64,000 nt of DNA. It comes from Sphaerulina vaccinii. Lineage: Eukaryota; Ascomycota; Dothideomycetes; Mycosphaerellales; Mycosphaerellaceae. A program made the position numbers and the translations under genes. Positions 1 through 11,035 of this stretch are shown in pieces. The stretch is taken from NCBI GenBank assembly GCA_022570795.1, contig JAKUDP010000001.1, positions 1,054,001 to 1,118,000 of the forward strand, read 5' to 3'. Below the pieces are notes generated by a model, which was not told the origin of the DNA, searched no databases, and saw only the letters and a program-made list of their open reading frames with translations. Positions within the stretch are counted from its first letter, which is position 1. Every line of letters starts with the position of its first letter.

Positions 1-978
1 CTTCGGGCATGAAAGGTGTGAAGTTCGTCCTTTCCACGAGTGGCGGAATGCAGCATCTGTAGTACGACGGGATCGCGCTGCGAGGATGCCTGATCAAGAA
101 AGTGAAATGGAACTTCTCCAAGATCTCACGAGGAACGACAGTCGGGTTCTTGTCCTCGGCCGCCGAGTTCTCATACGCTTCATATGGGAACGGTGGAGAG
201 CTAGGACGACTAGACGCAGGTGTCACCACCACACCCGAATCATGGTCAGCGGTGACTTTCTCATCACCACCGACACCACCGAGGACAGAAGTCTTGTTTG
301 TGCCAACGCCGCGCTTGATCTTGTGAAGAGAAGGTGCGATGCGGACTGGCTGCGAGTTCGGAGGCAAGAGGTAGTGTGTGATGTCTTTGATGAAGACACG
401 CTTGCCCTGGACAAGCAGTCAGTATGGCGAATCATCATACTGCGCTGTCTTGAAGAATGCTATGCGTGAAGCGCTAGGATGGTATAAGGCAGAGGCTAAG
501 CGTCATGATGATGACGCACGGACCCGCCATTGAAAAATGCCTCGTGGCTACGGCAAGGCAGCATGAGGTGGACGAGTGATGAGGAAGAGAGGATGCCGCA
601 GGTCCAGGAGACAATCATCGAAGGAAGAGATATTGCCACAGCCATATGAGGAATGCAAAACAGAAATGGGCACCGACATACCTCTGCGGATTCTCGCTCG
701 ATGCGATCCATGATGGTCTTGAACGTCGACTCGGCAAAGCCACTCTGTTTACAGGCTTCATCGTCCTTTGCGAATCTGGTGCCCATCTTCTCTGGGCCAT
801 AGTAGAAGGCATCGCCGAAAGGCTCATGGATCGTTTGGATATCGTCGCGGCGAGTCATGAAGACCTACGTTGCAAAGTTAGTCTAGAGTCTCTATGGTCT
901 TGGCTGATGGTTTACCCTTTCGAATGCAGTAGAGCATGCCCGTGGATGGGTTGCTACGAATACTGGCTTATTCGACAT
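1..978 (-). CDS. P-loop NTPase / sulfotransferase-fold protein, 3' end outside window
   Basis: Three exons can be read: 916-978, 682-864 and 1-406, the last running off the window. Exon 1 begins MSNKPVFVATHPRACSTAFE, which matches the N-terminal phosphate-binding loop of sulfotransferase-like P-loop proteins. Exon 2 carries the segment TIHEPFGDAFYYGPE. Exon 3 carries KDITHYLLPP and then LIRHPRSAIPSYYR, which resembles the second PAPS-contacting motif (R-x-P-R/K-...-S). All joins are in phase: donors GTAAAC and GTATGT, acceptors TAG and CAG. The second intron is long for this window (275 nt). In exon 3 a low-complexity insert rich in Ser and Pro separates the two motifs. Fungal relatives are often labelled branched-chain aminotransferase-like or P-loop hydrolase with no proven reaction, so I give no substrate. 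Confidence 0.8.
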
Positions 979-2697
979 GATTGTATGTCGTTTGTTGACC
1001 TTGGAATAATGTACTTGGTCGATGAAGTCGTCTCGATTGTGTTTACTGACACAGTCGAGTAAAAAAATAGAGATGTAAGTCTGCTTCCACAATGTCGTAG
1101 TGTATGTACTCTTCACAGAAACTTGCCGTTTGTGGGTAAGTGAAGACTATGCATGCTTGTAAAGTGGAAACTTGTAGTAAGATCCTATAAACGAGCCCGT
1201 CACTGGTGGGACGGACTTGCCCCCAAGCGTGAACCTAGCTTCGTGCCTCCCCAAGAATTCGATTGAGCGAGACCTTGCGCAACCTGCTCGTGTCTGCTTC
1301 GCCCGACATAGGAGCGACCAAGTTTGTTCTGTGCATGGAAGCAGCGTGGTACTCTAGTGTTTCCGGATACACACTCGCAGACCACGCCCTCTGGACGCCA
1401 AAACTGTGATGGCGCCAGATGCTTCTTTGCTGATACTTCCACGTTGTGTGCACATCGCATTTCATTGATTGATCCCGCAGCCAGATCGACCAGCAGATGT
1501 CAAGTTGCCCTGAGTCTGGACCACGCTACCTTGCTTATGTTCGACCAGGAAGAAGGTGATAAGGTGCGATCTATACACACGCAAGGCACGAAGTACTCTC
1601 GGCCTACACTCCGGAGGCCATCTCGACGAAGACGCCTTCTCAGCGATCACGGCTGTCAAACAAAACTCAGTTCTCAGTTTTGTTGAGGCTGGTGAAGGGA
1701 AGCAGTCCGTGAAATACCGGCTCCCAATCGTAGATTCGAGGTTGCGAGCAGCAGTGGGGCTGGACCCCCGCTATTCAACGTCACCGGAACCGATGTGCCA
1801 TATCTCGATGTCATGTCAGCGCCGAGTGATGCGAGCGGCGTAGGCATGTACGTTGTATATCGCTCATGTATCGCGGTTCGAAAAGGGGAGGTGTGTAGTT
1901 GTGTATAGATAGCATGGCACATGGATCGAGTCGAGATAGAGGAACGCGAAGAATAGGGCTCCGATTTGTTGGTGAGAAATGCTCAGTCCACACCTAGCCA
2001 TGCATGACAGAAGCATATAGCTATGGCGTGCTACTGTCTGGAGCATTCTGTATGGTTGATGCCGGAGTGTGCCTCTGCTGTCTGCTGGAGCATTCCGCGC
2101 GAACGACTGCGACATTCGTCTCTGATATTGCAACTTTGTGCTTGGCCTGCCACACGATAGCCGCTCTTGGCCTGTGGTCCGCGTGCTCGTTCTCCCGTTG
2201 AGGCATCGTTGCGTGGGAGGACCAACCGTCTGCAGCTGCAGTCGTATGCTGCGGCCCTAGCTTGCGTGTTCTCGAATCGACATGTGCGTGGCGCGAAGGC
2301 GAGACCACGATCGTACCAGATGTGCTTCAGCCTCAGGCGAGTATGGGTTCGCATAGAGCTGCAGTCATCAACACAGCATCTTCATGCTGTACAACCAAAG
2401 CTTCATAGGCGAGCGTAGATCTACAGATTGCTTCGCTCTTGATTGGACCTGAAATTCGCGCCTGGGACGCTCGCCACGGAGATCATGGGAAATGCCCGTG
2501 ATTACCATGACCTGCAGTCAGTAGTGCCTGGCCGGGCTCGTGCCCACTTCTGGATGAACACACGAGCACGCGAGCGGATACCGTAACAGGCCATCAGCGT
2601 TAGCCTCTCGCCTCCCGTGGGAGTGGTCACAACGTCAATTCACGTGCCACTGCACGGAGAATCTCAGCTGTGTACAGTGTGAGCGCTCGACCAATGC
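979..2697. other. Gene-poor stretch, 1.7 kb
   Basis: I see no gene I can support here. Open frames are short and overlap on both strands without a coding bias on either. Around 1324-1560 there are short coding-like snippets on the plus strand, but no start, splice pattern or motif links them. It separates two minus-strand genes, so part of it is promoter of the first gene and 3' flank of the second. Confidence 0.5.
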
Positions 2698-3430
2698 TCA
2701 ATGATGCTCACTTCGTGGCGACCATCTTGTTCGAGTATCTGGGATTTTCCAGTTGTTCACACCCCTGGGCCAAGTCAGCACAATTGTCTACAGTTTCACT
2801 CGGGATAAGGACTGCGAGCGCAATAGACAGCTATCGTCATCACTGTGGACTTGTACTCACCACCACCATCTGCGAACTTTCGCGCCGATAGACTGTCCAC
2901 TGAACTTTGCCGATGCGTTCGAATAGCGCCAGCTACGATATGTCAGCAATCAAGTCATGCTATAGCTCTGGACGCAGCCATTCATACCCAGCTACGATCA
3001 AGGTCCACGCCAGACCTTGGACTAATGGCATGAGTACCTTTTCACAGGTTAGGACATCCTCTTCACAACACTGCCGTCACCTGTATCTCACCTGATCCTT
3101 GACTGTGATATATGCCACACCTCTCCAGTTCTCCGCATTCTCTATACTCTTTAGATAGCTCTGCTCGAACCGTAAATCAGGCAATTGTAGATGTTTGGGT
3201 GCGTGTCTGCTGTCTTCGGGGAGTGGTCGTAGTATGCTGAGCGGCACCTCGTCCTCATCCACGTCGTCTGCCATAGAGTCGACATCTCCGGAGCGGTCGA
3301 ATTCGACAGCGATCTTCTTGTCGACAGAGGTCTGTGGTGCTATGTCGGCGCGTGTAGGATTGTGGTTGATGTGCGCGGTCTGGAGCGTTTCCGCGGCCTG
3401 TATGGCGATGTCTTCCAGTCCGCCGGCCAT
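2698..3430 (-). CDS. DUF1770 family protein
   Basis: Four exons: 3092-3430, 2988-3037, 2861-2932 and 2698-2764. Together they give 175 residues in one continuous frame. The start MAGGLEDIAIQAAETLQTAH, the central LPDLRFEQSYLKSI and AYITVKDQ, and the C-terminal segments MPLVQGLAWTLIVAGWR, KFSGQSIGAKVRRWWW and GVNNWKIPDTRTRW are the conserved blocks of the fungal DUF1770 family. The hydrophobic block MPLVQGLAWTLIVAGW could be a membrane segment. The open frame extends upstream of 3430, but the family begins at this Met. The function is unknown. The gene is divergent from calcineurin B across 207 bp. Confidence 0.85.
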
Positions 3431-3637
3431 ATTCGTGTACTTCCTGTTGTTGGTGAGGTTTGCTGGAGAATTGATGTCGTCGCGATGGTCGTTGATCGTT
3501 CCTGCTTCATTCAAGTTGCACGGGATCTCCTCGGCTAAATTAAGCTCATATCGCACTTGCCTCAGGACGCCAGCAACGTCAATACCACAGACCAAACACC
3601 ACCACCTATTATCTCACCCCTCCATACCGACGACAAG
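3431..3637. promoter_or_regulatory. Shared divergent promoter, DUF1770 gene / calcineurin B
   Basis: Only 207 bp separate the two start codons (3430 minus, 3638 plus), so both promoters and both 5' leaders must share this stretch. The side next to calcineurin B is pyrimidine-rich (ATCTCACCCCTCCATACC). I see no clear TATA element. Confidence 0.5.
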
Positions 3638-4304
3638 ATGGGGAACGCAAACAGTGCCATGCTGGAGAACATCGTCCAGGGATCCAACTGTATGCTCCCT
3701 CTACAGCCTTCTTTCGCACGCACATGATCGAGGGGCACTCAGCTGAAAGGAAGATTGAGACTGACATGAATTGGCACAGTCGACAGAGACGAAGTGGATC
3801 GCCTGAGAAAACGTTTCATGAAGCTGGACAAGGTATAGCAGAACGTAGAGAAGAGGTATCGGAGTGGCAACTGACGCCTCCCAGGACAACTCTGGCACAA
3901 TCGAGCGCGACGAGTTCCTCTCACTCCCACAAGTCTCTTCTAACCCGCTGGCCACCCGAATGATTGCGATATTCGACGAGGATGGAGGCGGTGATGTCGA
4001 TTTCCAAGAGTTCGTCTCAGGTCTTAGTGCCTTCAGCAGCAAAGGCAACAAAGAGGAGAAGCTACGGTTCGCATTCAAAGTCTACGACATCGACAGAGAC
4101 GGCTACATTAGCAATGGAGAGCTGTTCATCGTGCTCAAGATGATGGTTGGCAGCAACTTGAAGGACCAGCAACTGCAGCAAATAGTAGACAAGACCATCA
4201 TGGAGGCAGACCTGGACCGGGATGGCAAGATCAGCTTCGAAGAGTTCACAAAGATGGTGGAGAACACAGACGTCTCTATGAGCATGACTTTGGACCAATT
4301 TTAA
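3638..4304 (+). CDS. cnb1: Calcineurin regulatory subunit B
   Basis: Three exons: 3638-3689, 3780-3832 and 3885-4304, coding for 174 residues, the usual length of fungal calcineurin B. The first exon starts MGNANS, a classical N-myristoylation signal. Four EF-hand loops follow: DKDNSGTIERDEF, DEDGGGDVDFQEF, DIDRDGYISNGEL and DLDRDGKISFEEF. All have acidic residues at the Ca2+-ligating positions. The protein is the Ca2+-sensing subunit of the calcineurin phosphatase, which acts with calmodulin on the catalytic subunit in ion, cell-wall and stress signalling. Both introns have canonical ends (GTATGC/CAG and GTATAG/CAG). Its 3' end converges with the dehydrogenase gene 112 bp downstream. Confidence 0.95.
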
Positions 4305-4415
4305 GCACCGCATAACACCAACGAGATACCCGGCGCCCAGAGAGCCAAGCGGAAAAGCACGATCTAGATGATCTCACATGACATTACGGATATTGGCTTC
4401 TATAGACGCCACCCT

Positions 4416-5441
4416 TCACAGCTTAGCCTTCAGCTCACTCTTCCTGAGCTGTACACCTGCCCGCTTCTCCCAGGCATGGATCACTCGCGTATGGTCTGCA
4501 CCAGGACCTGCCACTCGATCGGCCTCTGCGAACTCATCAACAACCAGATCCGGCAAGGCCGATAAGAGGCCTGTTGCTCTAATAACCTCCCGAGCAATTC
4601 TCATATCCTTCAGCAGCAAGGACAGCTGATACCCGCTCTGGAAGCGACGCGTAAGTCCCTAGCATATATATCAGCATGAATGACATGATTGCAACGCAGC
4701 AAATCTCAATAAGAGAAGGATGGAGCCTACATCTGTCCTGAAGCTCTCTTTCGTGCTGAAGTTGACTCCAGTGCCCACGTTCATTACGTCCACCATCTTC
4801 TCCGGCTCCAGCCCGAACTTCTGGCCTGCGATTAGAGCATCGCAGAGTCCGAGGATGGAAGCACCGCTGACATAGTTGTTCAACGTCTTCATGGCATGAC
4901 CTGCTCCCAGCTCGCCCATGACGAAGATGTGCTTCCCGAGGACTCGCAGAATTGGCATGACCCTCTCGAGAGCACGAGGATTCGAGCAGCCGACCATGAG
5001 AGTCGCGTCACCGGTGCCCAGCGCAAAGGCGTACTCTTGCGTCACTGGGGAGTCGATGAGTGTCAAGGTGGCGTTGATCTTGAACAAGAGTTTGCCAGTC
5101 TCTCGCGTCTGGAAAGGTGAAGACGAAGACATATCAACGATAATGGCATCGTTCTTGAGCGACGGAGCCAGATCTTGTAGGACTTGTTGTACAATGGTGC
5201 CATTGGGGAGCATGAGGATGAGTATCTCGACATTGTTGAACTTGGCCTGAGATTTGGAGACTGAACGCGCAGTTGGGTGTGCAGAGACGAAGCGATTGAC
5301 TGCTGATGGGTTGGCATCGTCTACGATTAGTGCGTAGTTGGCCCGTACGAGAAGTGAAGCGAGATGGTAGCCTGCGCTGCCGAGACCGATGAAACCTATA
5401 TTTGCCATATTTGGAAGATGGTATGTGCTCTTCGAATTCAT
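4416..5441 (-). CDS. 3-hydroxyisobutyrate dehydrogenase-like (6PGDH-type NAD-binding)
   Basis: Two exons: 4731-5441 and 4416-4658, joined in phase 0 to give 317 residues. A second in-frame Met (MANIGFIGLGSAGYHLA) at 5408 may be the real start, because the Rossmann motif GxGxxG follows it directly. Later motifs fit the beta-hydroxyacid dehydrogenase family: DSPVTQEYAFALGTGDATLMVGG-like glycine loop (written here as DSPVTQ...GTGD) and KTLNNYVSGAS, with the catalytic Lys in KxLNN. Exon 2 supplies LTRRFQSGYQLSLLLKDM. The family oxidises 3-hydroxyisobutyrate or related short hydroxyacids with NAD(P); the exact substrate cannot be read from sequence. The donor GTAGGC is slightly atypical. Confidence 0.85.
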
Positions 5442-6800
5442 TGCAAGTGATTTATGCTGAGATGGCGTCGAGCGTGCAAGGATTGCTGTAAGGTGCGGAG
5501 AAGCTGTACAGAGTCAACTGCCGAAGACCATCAGAACAGCGCTTGGCACTCCTTTGATCACCATATCAACTCCTCTGTCATTAAACTGAAGCGCCGATCC
5601 AGTAGCTAAGGTACTCGCTCGTCCACAAAGCTGTCTCGGGCTGGCAAGTCTTTGGCCGACAGCTGCCTCTTTACCTGTCTAGTTGCAATTCGTGGTGCAT
5701 GTTCCTCAGTCTCATCTCTGCTGTGTGCATGAGCCTCTTGTTGTGGAACCGGGGCGTTGACCTCCCAAGTGTACCGCTCAGTCTCGCCAAACAATGGCCC
5801 CCGTCGGCCTTCTTGATGGGCAAGTTAGTGAAATATTGGTGGTCTCGGAAATTGATGAGTGCAACAGAATGTAACACCGACGGCCAATGCAGGTCGTAGA
5901 AGCTTCAGATGAGGGATGTAATGACCGTCTGCCATCTGCCTCCGATGACCAGGAATTTTGAATATTAATGGCAGCTAATCCTTCGATGTGCATTTTTTTC
6001 GGTCTTGCTCTCCTGCGCTACCTCTTTGTGATGCCGAAGATCACCGCGGTCGAGCTTTGGTGGCCTCATTCCATGGTGGATTTCGATGCGATCTCGGCGG
6101 AAGATTTTACAGCTTCGCAAGCGGACGAAGCATGGCCTATGAATCTGTGTTATGTCTGCGCAATCGCTACAGCGCTGCTCAGGTCAGCAGTCAGCTCCAC
6201 GAGCCATGCGAGTGGCCTCTGAGACCAGCCACTGTTCACTGCGCGGGTTTCGAAAGCGCCTTATATCGCGTGGTGCGCTTCGAGATCGAGGAAGCGCAGT
6301 GTGTGCTTCTGCCTTGATGTAAGCCCGTCGAATCTGGAAATTACACAACGGCGCAATCGGAAATATGGCCTTATGAGGATGGACAGGTGGTGGCTCGAGC
6401 GTATGGAGTTCGCACATTCTTCGATGTGTTTCTCCTGTTTCTCGTGTTTCTCCCTGTCCTGCTATGCGCATTATGGTCTGTTGTCAGTGCGTGTCGTGAT
6501 GTTCTGAGCAAGGTAAGGGTGAGAAGTGGGAAAAGTGCAAAAAGAGACCCCCGGCCAGGCTCGAACCCAAGCTGCTCTCGAAGGCAACTTTAGCAAGCAA
6601 AAGTAACATCAAAATGGCAAAAGTGTAGCTGCCTTGATCGTATCTTCGCGGGCAGGTACACTTAGGGATTTTCAACCCATTCGATTCGGAAAGTCTCCAA
6701 GTAATTCACAAATTGTCCTGACAATTTCCATTGCGCCATTGTGGGTGTTACCTTTCATCGACCTGGAAGTGGTGCTGCAATTGCCAAATATATAGCTTAA
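5442..6800. other. Gene-poor stretch with two weak ORF candidates
   Basis: Nothing is securely coding. On the minus strand, 5606-5820 reads as a charged C-terminal-like segment ending KDLPARDSFVDERVP, preceded by a possible branch site and AAG acceptor, but I could not find the upstream exon. On the plus strand an ATG at 5968 opens 84 codons with a hydrophobic N-terminus (MAANPSMCIFFGLALLRYLF), of unknown reality. Near 6549-6570 the minus strand carries a B-box-like GGTTCGAGCCT followed by a T run; no tRNA folds around it. Confidence 0.35.
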
Positions 6801-7235
6801 GCACTAGCGCCATTCTCTCGCCCCACCACGAACTTCTTCTCCTTCTCGCAGAGCCAGCTCTTCTTCTCCGACATCGACATCGCTACAGCCAACAACTTCG
6901 ACCATGTCCGACATGCCTTCCGGTTGTTGCTCCGCCATCGCGATCCGGTATCGAAGCTCTTGATGTTTGCCGAGATGCAAAGGGCCAGTCGCTGTGCCGA
7001 TCTGGAGGACGCTGTCGCAATGAACCGTCTTATCTGTTCGCAAGGCTTCCGGATACTCAACAATACCATGCGCAACTATCAGGCATTTCCCAAGGATGGC
7101 AAGATGCTCTTGGCTCACATTGAGCTGCTCTGGCCATTCCAGGCGAACCTCCAGGGCCGAATATATCCTCCGTGTCTCCAGCATGTCCAAAATAGCCGGT
7201 CGCAACTCAGAAACCCTCGATGTGGCAGCACTTGA
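6801..7235 (+). CDS. Possible uncharacterised coding segment (strand uncertain)
   Basis: The plus-strand frame is open from just after a TAA at 6798 to the TGA at 7233-7235 and contains natural-looking sequence such as SDIDIATANNFDHVRHAFRL and KDGKMLLAHIELLWPFQ, with many C-ending codons. It has no ATG near its start, so it would need an upstream exon. The opposite strand is also open in the same triplet register (6804-7331, with ELRPAILDMLETRRIYSAL), so base composition alone cannot decide. I recognise no family on either strand. At most one of the two can be real. Confidence 0.3.
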   Translation, partial: ALAPFSRPTTNFFSFSQSQLFFSDIDIATANNFDHVRHAFRLLLRHRDPVSKLLMFAEMQRASRCADLEDAVAMNRLICSQGFRILNNTMRNYQAFPKDGKMLLAHIELLWPFQANLQGRIYPPCLQHVQNSRSQLRNPRCGST

Positions 7236-8314
7236 TATCTGCCACAATCTGGCTCTGTCTTCGCCAAGATTGTGACGCTTTCTTGCTCTTGCTCTTGCTC
7301 CTGTCGGCTTGATGCGATCGCAGCACAGCAAGCCACACCAGAACTACTCCTGCATTCTTTTCCTTGGCCCCAGCCCATATGGCTGCGACTGTCGCTGTAT
7401 TGCCGCATGCGCTGCAAGTCGGGTTGCCATTTTATACGACTATGATACCAGTCTCTTGTGTCATTCTTCCTGGCTCCATGGTCACCCTGCTATGGAGTTG
7501 CCGCAGGTCGCTGCAAGGACATACCATGCCGCGGCGGCATGCCCTTGAAGAGTGCGATATGCATCGTTGCGCAAGTGACGAACTCATTCTCCTTGAGCAG
7601 GAAGACCGGCGAGGTGAGGTCGCAATTTAAAGTCGCGCGACCTGAAAACTTGGCAACCATGCCCATTTTGCTTCGTTCCTTCCGGATTACTCCATCACCG
7701 TCCTTTCACATTACCACGACCTCATACAATATGCCAACAACGACAGCATGGCTACAGATGAAGGTCTGGACTCACGGGAAGGAGGTGGAGACTCAGGTGA
7801 GCCTAAGAGCCAAGTTGCCAAGCTGAGATGAATGAAAGGCTCTGACGGGCGCGGTGTGGCGCCAACGGAATATGAACTGGACGAACCAGTCTTCTTCGCT
7901 CATGCTCCTTGTGATTGGACAAGACAGCTGCATCTGCATGTCTTACTCCAGTTTCCAAGCCCGCAAGCATACGCTTTCCGGAGTACCTGTACCTCGCATC
8001 TCCTGCCAGGTCAGGAGGAGAACTCGCAACACGAGATTAAGATGTCAAGCCTGCACAGAATGATCACATGCCACGACGCCCCGCCTGCGATGGCTTACTT
8101 GTGCTACTGACAGAGAACAGATAGAGTGTTATGCAAGCCATATGCAGCTATTATCGTCTATGGTCACGAACATTAAGCGTAGCGGTAGCCCGGCATTACA
8201 ACCAAATACTCAATGTCGACCTCCTTGAAGACCCGGACGTTGCTATTCTCTTGAACAACTCTGCCAGTCCTCCCGATCGTGTATATACGAACTACCGGAA
8301 TCTAGACGACTACT
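7236..8314. other. Intergenic region upstream of the GT34 gene
   Basis: The region holds short overlapping frames only. On the plus strand, 7660-7793 could be a first exon beginning MPILLRSFRITPSPSF and ending at a GTGAGC donor. From 7854 another frame ends with a Cys-containing segment (SCICMSYSSFQARK ... LRCQACTE). Neither can be joined to the downstream glycosyltransferase in frame. A short hexamer repeat lies at 7281-7300. Confidence 0.35.
7281..7300. repeat. Short (TCTTGC)n microsatellite
   Basis: Three tandem copies of TCTTGC plus TC. In the opposite strand's open frame it encodes alternating Arg-Ala or Glu-Gln, one reason that frame stays open. Confidence 0.8.
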
Positions 8315-9290
8315 ATGGCTCGTGCGAGCACGTTGGACTATGGGAGCAGGTCGAATTACCAGCTCAGTCGAGGTCGCATAGCCCTGCTCATGGCATTCGT
8401 CATTCAAGCCTTTGTCGCATACCAATATGGAGCCAGCTCTACACAGATCACGTCCTCAACATCTGCCTTACATTCACCTGGCGGTCCATCTACAGGACTG
8501 TCGATCACCCACAATTCCATGTCAAAGTCAGGCCACCGGTCGAGGTTCGTCATGGGCTGTATGAATGACCAGGAGAGATCTTACGACTTGCTGGTCATTG
8601 GAAACAAGAACAGATACGCTTCCAAGCAAGGATACGATATACTATGGGACTTCGAGAAACCCTTCGGCAACCGCGCTAAGGACTGGGATCGCCTGACCTC
8701 CATGGAGAAGATCATCAACGGCAAGCTCAGGGGCGAGAATGATTATGAGTGGATATGGTGGTCAGACTATGATCTGATCATTACCAATTCATCAATCACG
8801 CTGGAGAGTGTCGTCGAGGAGGCTCTAGGTACCATCGAAGACGTCGCTAGAAGAGCTCAGATCGACATCATCATGACACCGGACTGCTTTCCAATGAATA
8901 GTGGCAGCTTACTCTTAAGGACTACACAGTGGTCACTGGACTGGATCAAGGAGATGTGGAGGCAGAGTCTGATCTTGAACGAAGATAATCGTATGAGAAG
9001 TTTGCAAGATTGCTTGGGTGTACGTTCAGCTATATTACTAAGGGATTTCAGTGCTGACACTTCTACAGGACATGGTCGTAGCAAATGGACTCGGTATCAA
9101 GCACAAGGGCATTTTCGTGAAGCAATGGAAGATCAATGCATTCCCGCCTGAGATCAACTGCCATGAAGACAATCGGCCATGGCAGAAAGGCGACTTCGCG
9201 ATTCATATGGCCGGTGCCTGGGCGCATGTCAAAGGTGTGGATGATCCAACTGGAGTGCTGTTGCGTATGTATGCTTCTCAAGCTGTGTAG
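8315..9290 (+). CDS. GT34 (Gma12/Mnn10-type) galactosyl/mannosyltransferase
   Basis: Two exons: 8315-9019 and 9069-9290 give 308 residues. The donor GTACGT at 9020 and acceptor CAG at 9068 join QDCLG to DMVVANGLG in phase 0. The N-terminus has a single signal-anchor stretch (GRIALLMAFVIQAFVAYQYG), as expected of a type II Golgi protein. The catalytic part shows VIGNKNRYASKQGYDILWDF, the metal-binding DxD region WIWWSDYDLIITN, DIIMTPDCFPMNSGSLLLR and the C-terminal GDFAIHMAGAWAHVK. These are landmarks of GT34 enzymes that add galactose or alpha-mannose in Golgi glycan synthesis. The sugar specificity cannot be told. Confidence 0.9.
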
Positions 9291-9524
9291 CTCAGCGTAT
9301 CTCGTGTATCTTCTCTGGCACGTTGATATCGTAGTGCTAGCGTAGTGCTTTCGCGATCAAGTCTCGTGTCAAAACCTTCTAGAGAGCGAAAGCGTCTCTT
9401 CGGCAACCAAGTGAACATTTCTGGCTGTTCTTGACAACAACAAACATGGACCTTGAACTTGCGCAAACCCTCACTCGGAGCTCCAGCCATTCCACCAGAA
9501 CTAGTGCCACCACGCCACGCTCGT

Positions 9525-10832
9525 ATGGCTGACTTAAAGGCCGTGGTTGATGCAAAGGCAGTCAAAAGCAGGAGGTCTACACGATCGGCATTTAACCATC
9601 AACCTCCGTCAATCGTACAAGATGGGTCAGATAAAGAGGCACAGAGAGTGGCTCTTAATATACCTACGACAGCAGAACTGCAGGACACCGATGCACCCAG
9701 CGACAACCATCGAGCGCGACGCCGTGCGGCTAAAGTTGTGACCTTTGAGGAGAAAACCTCGCCTCGCAGGCTTCGCTCCTCTAGAGCTGCCACTGCAAAG
9801 GCCACCACACGCACGTCCCCCAGTCATCGCCCTTCGGCGGTCAGTGAGGACAGCTCAGATGGATGGGTGCCTCCTCCCCCTGCTTGTGCACCCAGGCGAC
9901 CTCGAGACACTACTGACGCAGGCCCACGAGCCCCAGTAGAGCTTGACAAGAGATCACACAAGCCTCGCCCTCAACCTCCGCACGTAGTCTCTGACTATGT
10001 CAGCAAAAAACCAGCGACTACCACGCCCAGCAGCGGAGACGGACATCCACCAAAGCTTCGACAGCCTAGAAGAGGTCACGATATGCCGTCCGATATTGAG
10101 GAAGCTCGACGTAGCACCACGCCTGATATTGCTGTTCTGGCTCGATCAGTCCAACAGAGTGGTATGCGTGTACTGCCCTATCAGATGTCTCAGCCTGGCT
10201 CTGCGCAACAAGATGTACCAGGCACGACAACAGGAAAAGTGGCTCAAGCCGGCTCCGGGAAACCACTCGGCACGCTCCTGGGTGAAGATGTCCAGAATGC
10301 ACTCGATCGCGTCAGAAACTTATCACAGATCCCGAAGTCCAATGAGTCAACGTTCGCCAGGCAAGGATCGACGCAAGTCGACCTGAATACTGCTGGAGTG
10401 GCAGATCTCAAGTCGCTCTGCCAGCTGCGGGAGTCCGAACGAAACCAAGCTCGTCGTGACGCCGTCATCTTGGCAACAGCCTACAAAGCTCTGCAGGACA
10501 AAGCCACACCCCAGTCCAAGATCGCCTTCCACGCTTTGCGGAGCAGTATTACTGAAGGTTATGCGGTAGCGAAGGACTCGAGCACCGCAGACGTAGCAGA
10601 TCCCGACACTGAGATCCGTAGGAGGGATGAGGAGATCATACGCCTGAAGGTTGCAGTCTGTTGGCTAAAAGATCGGCTGCCTCTCTTTTCTGCACACGAG
10701 GTTAGGGAAGCCTGGCCAGACCCAGAGGTGCCTCCACAGGATCTCTTCGCTGAGTTGGCCGCACAAGTCGGCGATCGTAACTTGGAGTTCGAGACTCTGA
10801 TGAAGGGTATCCGGGACTTTGAACTGGAGTAG
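9525..10832 (+). CDS. Uncharacterised, mostly disordered protein with C-terminal helical region
   Basis: Single exon of 435 codons from the first in-frame ATG (MADLKAVVDAKAVKSRRSTR). The frame is open a little further upstream but has no earlier ATG. Residues 1-250 are rich in Arg, Ser, Pro and Thr and look disordered, with basic patches (RRRAAKVV, RSSRAATAKATTR) and proline stretches (WVPPPPACAPRRPRD). Residues 260-435 are charged and helix-prone, including DVQNALDRVRNLSQ and DTEIRRRDEEIIRLKVAVCW. I recognise no domain. The basic N-terminus would suit a nuclear or nucleic-acid-associated protein, but that is speculation. Confidence 0.7.
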   Translation: MADLKAVVDAKAVKSRRSTRSAFNHQPPSIVQDGSDKEAQRVALNIPTTAELQDTDAPSDNHRARRRAAKVVTFEEKTSPRRLRSSRAATAKATTRTSPSHRPSAVSEDSSDGWVPPPPACAPRRPRDTTDAGPRAPVELDKRSHKPRPQPPHVVSDYVSKKPATTTPSSGDGHPPKLRQPRRGHDMPSDIEEARRSTTPDIAVLARSVQQSGMRVLPYQMSQPGSAQQDVPGTTTGKVAQAGSGKPLGTLLGEDVQNALDRVRNLSQIPKSNESTFARQGSTQVDLNTAGVADLKSLCQLRESERNQARRDAVILATAYKALQDKATPQSKIAFHALRSSITEGYAVAKDSSTADVADPDTEIRRRDEEIIRLKVAVCWLKDRLPLFSAHEVREAWPDPEVPPQDLFAELAAQVGDRNLEFETLMKGIRDFELE

Positions 10833-11035
10833 TGGCTGCGAGGATGAGAGTGAGTGAGGTGGAATGCATTCACGAAACGCTATGTGCATGACGCCGTGCA
10901 GAAACATGAGTGCACGGCTCCCTTTGCAAAGAAGCAGTGTAGAGAGTATGCACCAATAACGCCTCGCTGTAAGCACAAAGACCTTCAGCTCATCTTCCTG
11001 GTAGTACAAATCACAATTCGTCTGATGTAACAGCA

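Noticed and set aside
3195..3746. 183-codon plus-strand open frame
   Set aside because: It is antisense to the DUF1770 exon and the calcineurin B first exon, both identified by conserved motifs; it is Ser/Thr-rich shadow sequence.
6540..6690. tRNA-like B box (GGTTCGAGCCT on the minus strand) followed by a short T run
   Set aside because: The T-arm has only two or three pairs, no acceptor stem complements GGGGGTC, and no A box is found upstream.
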